From the NCBI GenBank assembly GCA_017620335.1, contig JAFZQO010000044.1, positions 1-64,000 of the forward strand: a stretch of 64,000 nucleotides of DNA, in the 5' to 3' direction. Each line of letters begins with the position of its first letter. The first letter of the stretch is position 1. The stretch comes from Bacteroidales bacterium (GTDB lineage Bacteria; Bacteroidota; Bacteroidia; Bacteroidales; UBA932). Position numbers and translations under genes: made by a program. Below, one piece after another: positions 60,486 to 64,000 of the stretch. The notes under the pieces were generated by a model. The model saw nothing but the letters and a program-made list of their open reading frames with translations. It did no database searches and was not told the origin of the DNA.

Positions 60486-62129
60486 ATGATCAACTATCTT
60501 GAAGTTTTTACCGAGAATTCGAAGAAATATTGGAACGAAAAGGCTCTGTGCGACTGGCGCGGAGACGGCTTCACCTTCGGGGAGGTCGCGAACCAGATAA
60601 TGAGGATACATCTCCTTTTTGAGAACACCGGCATATCAGACGGAGACAAGGTGACTGTCTGCGCGCCGAACTCCGCCCGCTGGGCCATCTCATTCCTCGC
60701 ATCCAATACTTATGGAACCGTGACCGTGCCGCTGCTCGCGGACTTCACCCCCGACGCCATCTGCGGTCTTGTCCATCACTCCGAGAGCGTCGCGCTTTTC
60801 ACCGACAAGGACACCTTCTCCAAGCTGGACGTCTCCAGGATGCCCCGCCTGAAGTTCATCGTCTGCACTGGTGATTTCTCCCTGCTTTGGGCCGCCTCCA
60901 AGGAGTATGAGGATGCCTTCAACGGTCTTGGGAAGGCCTTCTCGGCGAAATATCCCGAGGGTCTCCGTCCCGAGGACATCGACTACAAGCCCGACACGGA
61001 GGATAAGCTCGCCATCATCAACTATACCTCCGGAACCACCAGCGCCCCGAAAGGCGTAATGCTGAAATACAAGGCCCTCAGCACCTCCATCGACTTCGCC
61101 ATCCGTTACATCCCCGCCGGAAAGAAGGACAGCATCGTGTCCATGCTCCCGATGGGACACATCTACGGCATGGTGTTCGAGTTCCTGTATCCGCTGTCCT
61201 GCGGCGTGACCGTCTATTATCTGGGCAAGGCCCCTGCCGCTTCCACGTTGCTCAAGGCCATGGCCGACGTCAAGCCTTACATCGTCATCACCGTCCCGCT
61301 CGTGATGGAGAAGGTTTACAACAATTCCATCAAGCCCGTCCTTTCCAAGTGGTACATGAAGGTCCTCACCTCCATCCCCGGGGTCAAGAAGGTCATTTAT
61401 AAAAAGGTGGTCGACAAGATCCTGGCCAGCTTCGGCGGCAACGTCCAGCAGTTCATCATGGGCGGCGCGGCCCTCAACCCCGATGTGGAGAAGGCCTTCC
61501 GCCGGATGGGACTCCCTTACAGCGTCGGCTACGGCATGACCGAGGCCGCGCCGCTGCTTGCATTCTCCAACTGGTGGCTGTATGTCCCCGGCTCCTGCGG
61601 CAAGCATGTCGATTCCGCCGAGGTCCGCATCGATTCCCCGGACCCGGAGAACGTCATCGGCGAGATCCAGGCCAAGGGTTCCAACATCTGCATGGGTTAT
61701 TTCAACAACCCTGAGGCATCCCAGAATGCATTCACCGAGGACGGATTCCTCCGCACGGGTGACCTGGGCGTTATGGACAAGGACGGCAACATCTTCATCA
61801 AGGGACGCTGCAAGACCATGATCCTGTCCGCCAACGGCCAGAACATCTTCCCCGAGGAGATTGAGGCCGTCCTCAACTCCATCGACTTCGTCGGAGACTC
61901 CGTTGTGGTGGACCGTCACGCCAAGCTCGTGGCGCTCATCACGCTCGACAAGGAAGCCATCCGCAAGGCCGGCCTGGATGACGCTTCCGTGGCTGAACTG
62001 CCCGAGAAGGTGCGCGTCAAGGCCAACAGGACCCTGCCGGTTTACAGCAAGATCACCAAGGTGGAAGTGAAGACCGAGCCTTTCGAGAAGACCCCGAAGG
62101 GCAGCATCAAGCGCTTCCTCTATTCTTAG
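60486..62129 (+). CDS. AMP-dependent long-chain acyl-CoA synthetase (second paralogue)
   Basis: A 547-residue adenylate-forming enzyme with the same plan as the gene at 21408: P-loop YTSGTTSAPKG (about 185-195), GYGMTEAAPL, the TGDLG hinge region and a C-terminal KTPKGSIKR Lys. The two proteins share many long stretches, so they arose by duplication. The substrate may differ. The start was set at 60486 (MINYLEVF); an ATG at 60459 is in frame but would put the start only about 10 nt after the predicted transcription start. pheA follows 3 nt after the stop. Confidence 0.9.
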   Translation: MINYLEVFTENSKKYWNEKALCDWRGDGFTFGEVANQIMRIHLLFENTGISDGDKVTVCAPNSARWAISFLASNTYGTVTVPLLADFTPDAICGLVHHSESVALFTDKDTFSKLDVSRMPRLKFIVCTGDFSLLWAASKEYEDAFNGLGKAFSAKYPEGLRPEDIDYKPDTEDKLAIINYTSGTTSAPKGVMLKYKALSTSIDFAIRYIPAGKKDSIVSMLPMGHIYGMVFEFLYPLSCGVTVYYLGKAPAASTLLKAMADVKPYIVITVPLVMEKVYNNSIKPVLSKWYMKVLTSIPGVKKVIYKKVVDKILASFGGNVQQFIMGGAALNPDVEKAFRRMGLPYSVGYGMTEAAPLLAFSNWWLYVPGSCGKHVDSAEVRIDSPDPENVIGEIQAKGSNICMGYFNNPEASQNAFTEDGFLRTGDLGVMDKDGNIFIKGRCKTMILSANGQNIFPEEIEAVLNSIDFVGDSVVVDRHAKLVALITLDKEAIRKAGLDDASVAELPEKVRVKANRTLPVYSKITKVEVKTEPFEKTPKGSIKRFLYS

Positions 62130-62132
62130 ATT

Positions 62133-63242
62133 ATGAAAGAACTGGAAGAGATAAGGAAAGGCATCGGCGCCGTTGACGAGAAGTTGGCGCGGCTGTTCGT
62201 CGAGCGCATGGAGCTCGTCGGGCAGGTGGCCGCATACAAGAAAGCCAACGGGCTTCCGGTGAAGGACGCTTCGCGCGAGGCCATGGTATTGGACCGGAAC
62301 ATACGGCTCGTCGACGACCCGGTCATGCAGGAGTATTACGTCCCCTTCATGAAGGATGTGATGTCCTGCGCCTGCGCGTATGAGGAACGGCTCATGAATG
62401 AGATGAAGGTGGCTTACTGCGGGGTGCCCGGCGCCTTCGCCCATATAGCGGCGAAACGTCTCTATCCCTCCGCCCGCCTTGTCGCCTTCCAGGATTTCGA
62501 GTCGGCATACAGGGCGTGCGAGAACGGTGAGACGGACGCCGCCATCCTCCCGCTGGAGAACAGTTTCGCGGGCGACGTCGGCAGCGTCATGGACATGGCC
62601 TTCTCCGGAAGCCTCTACATCAACAGGATGATCGACGTCGAGATCAGCCAGAACCTGCTAGGTATCAAGGGAGCGTCGAAGGAGGGGGTCAGGAAGGTCG
62701 TCAGCCATCCCCAGGCCCTGGCCCAGTGCGTCCGATATGTCCGCGAAAGCGGCTACGATGTCGTGGAGATGTCCAATACTGCGGCGGCCGCCAAGTACGT
62801 CGCCGAACTCGGCGACCCTTCCGTGGCGGCCATAGCCTCCGCCGAGGCCGCGGACATTTACCGCCTCGAGGTCCTCGAGCGCCGCGTCAATACCAGCAGC
62901 GGCAACACCACGCGTTTCGCCACGTTCTCGCGTACGCGCAACATGCCTGCGGGCCGCGGCCGGATGGACGAGTACTTCGTCCTCGTCTTCACCGTGGCCA
63001 ATGAGGCCGGATCGCTTGCCAAGACCCTGAATATCATAGGCTCGCACGGATTCAACATGTGCAACCTCCACAGCCGTCCCATGAAGGAGCTGATGTGGAA
63101 CTATTATTTCTTCGTCGAACTCGAGGGCAACGTCAACACCCCTGACGGCGAGGACCTGCTGGTCCAGCTGGGTTCCGTATGCGAGAAACTCAAGCTGCTC
63201 GGCACATACAAGCGGGACAATTATTCCGGGGAGGAGGAGTGA
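62133..63242 (+). CDS. pheA: Bifunctional chorismate mutase / prephenate dehydratase
   Basis: A 369-residue fused enzyme of phenylalanine synthesis. Residues about 1-85 form the AroQ-type chorismate mutase (IRKGIGAVDEKLARLFVERM). About 93-275 is the prephenate dehydratase (VAYCGVPGAFAHIAA, with the catalytic Thr in SGNTTRF), and about 285-360 is the ACT regulatory domain (ANEAGSLAKTLNIIGSHGFNM), which binds phenylalanine for feedback inhibition. It follows the acyl-CoA synthetase by 3 nt, and its TGA overlaps the tyrA ATG by one base (TGATG). Confidence 0.93.
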   Translation: MKELEEIRKGIGAVDEKLARLFVERMELVGQVAAYKKANGLPVKDASREAMVLDRNIRLVDDPVMQEYYVPFMKDVMSCACAYEERLMNEMKVAYCGVPGAFAHIAAKRLYPSARLVAFQDFESAYRACENGETDAAILPLENSFAGDVGSVMDMAFSGSLYINRMIDVEISQNLLGIKGASKEGVRKVVSHPQALAQCVRYVRESGYDVVEMSNTAAAAKYVAELGDPSVAAIASAEAADIYRLEVLERRVNTSSGNTTRFATFSRTRNMPAGRGRMDEYFVLVFTVANEAGSLAKTLNIIGSHGFNMCNLHSRPMKELMWNYYFFVELEGNVNTPDGEDLLVQLGSVCEKLKLLGTYKRDNYSGEEE

Positions 63243-64000
63243 TGCTCGGGACCGATACCAGGATACTTATAGTCGGTCTGGGACTGATCGGCGGCAGTTA
63301 CGCGGAGGGCCTGAAGAAGGTCGGCTTCGAGGTGGGCGCCGTCACCCGGTCGCAGAAAACTCTCGACTATGCCCTTGAGAAGGGAATCATTGACAGCGGC
63401 ACCATCGAAGTGACGCGGGAGTATGTCTCGCGCTTCGACATAGTGGTGTTCGCGTTGTATCCTCACGTTTTCCTTTCCTGGATACGTGATTATCAGGACT
63501 TTATCAAGCCTGGTGCCTTGCTGACCGACGTCACCGGCGTCAAGCGGGCGGTGGTTTACGAGGTGCAGGGGATGCTCCGGCCCGACCTGGAGTTCGTCGG
63601 CGCCCACCCCATGGCCGGCCGCGAGGTTTACGGCGTGGAGAACGCCGACTGCGGCATCTTCGAGGGGGCCAATTACATCGTTACTCCCACGGAGGCCAAC
63701 ACCGAAGCGGCCGTGAGGACCTGCGAGGACCTTGGACGCGCCCTGGGTTTCGGCTGCATCTCCAGGCTTTCCCCAGAGCACCACGATGAGATGATAGGTT
63801 TCCTCAGCCAGCTCACCCACTGTATCGCCGTCGCGCTGATGAACAGCAAGGAATCGCACCATCTGGTGGACTTCACCGGCGACTCCTTCCGTGACCTGAC
63901 GCGCATCGCCAGGATCAATGACGGTATGTGGAGCGAACTTTTTATGCTCAACAGGGACGAGCTGCTCTCTCAGATGGACCTGTTCGCGGAGAAGTTCGGT
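63242..64000 (+). CDS. tyrA: Prephenate dehydrogenase, truncated by the window end
   Basis: The first 253 codons of the tyrosine-branch enzyme that converts prephenate to 4-hydroxyphenylpyruvate. The NAD(P)-binding motif GLGLIGG is at residues 12-18, and the prephenate-binding signature VGAHPMAGRE (about 119-128) and FLSQLTH (about 190) follow. The frame runs open to base 64000 with no stop, so the C-terminus lies outside. The start overlaps the pheA stop, which couples the two branches of aromatic amino acid synthesis in one operon. Confidence 0.93.
   Translation, partial: MLGTDTRILIVGLGLIGGSYAEGLKKVGFEVGAVTRSQKTLDYALEKGIIDSGTIEVTREYVSRFDIVVFALYPHVFLSWIRDYQDFIKPGALLTDVTGVKRAVVYEVQGMLRPDLEFVGAHPMAGREVYGVENADCGIFEGANYIVTPTEANTEAAVRTCEDLGRALGFGCISRLSPEHHDEMIGFLSQLTHCIAVALMNSKESHHLVDFTGDSFRDLTRIARINDGMWSELFMLNRDELLSQMDLFAEKFG

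Noticed and set aside
60690..62444. A 584-codon open frame opposite the second acyl-CoA synthetase and pheA start
   Set aside because: The plus-strand genes carry complete motif sets; the reverse frame spans two genes and has no motifs.

Overview
The window is a 64 kb piece of chromosome from a Bacteroidota, most likely an uncultured gut- or rumen-type Bacteroidales with fairly high GC. The evidence is a SusC/SusD pair, many Bacteroidetes-type promoters (TTTG at -33, TAnnTTTG at -7), numerous lipoproteins and outer-membrane barrels, a DUF2795 gene, GH95 and CE1 enzymes, and an ECF sigma factor next to a barrel-bearing anti-sigma-like protein. No rRNA, tRNA, CRISPR array or complete insertion sequence was found by eye.

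1-26 kb is mainly core genome: corA, rpsA and rnz; an ECF sigma / membrane-spanning anti-sigma-like pair with a probable target lipoprotein; a type-B carboxylesterase; a cell-wall block (LysM glucosaminidase, mltG, a tyrosine-phosphatase-like lipoprotein); a (p)ppGpp synthetase with a damaged hydrolase site; and a tightly packed HAD-uvrB-SGNH-SGNH-MBOAT operon that looks like a polysaccharide or cell-wall O-acetylation module. Then follow an acyl-CoA synthetase, htpG, folE and a small DUF2795 gene.

26.1-33.0 kb is a low-GC accessory island. Its ends and interior carry four copies of a 21-bp sequence that is the 3' end of the DUF2795 gene, stop codon included. The island holds an AlbA_2/ATPase-like regulator, the orphan tail of a second such regulator, a decayed lipoprotein gene, a BNR-like lipoprotein cassette between 22-bp direct repeats, a RelB/DinJ-PIN toxin-antitoxin pair and a FISUMP-type lipoprotein. 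It looks like repeated site-specific insertion at the DUF2795 3' end, but no integrase is left.

33-53.5 kb: CE1 esterase, TlpA-like thioredoxin lipoprotein, PstS-like binding lipoprotein, DUF5715 protein, bile-acid/sodium-symporter-family transporter, GH95 fucosidase, small outer-membrane protein, a REP-like double hairpin, UvrD/PcrA helicase, DUF4298 protein, then patatin-barrel, MscS channel and a very large secreted beta-helix protein, and a PerM/AI-2E transporter.

53.5-64 kb: a SusC-SusD-S9 peptidase operon, probably for peptide rather than glycan uptake; a second acyl-CoA synthetase that is a paralogue of the one at 21.4 kb and has a similar repeated motif upstream; and pheA-tyrA for phenylalanine and tyrosine synthesis, tyrA running off the window.

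The observations most worth following are the sigma/anti-sigma pair with two matching candidate ECF promoters, the fourfold DUF2795 3'-end repeat, and the shared upstream direct repeats of the two acyl-CoA synthetase genes.
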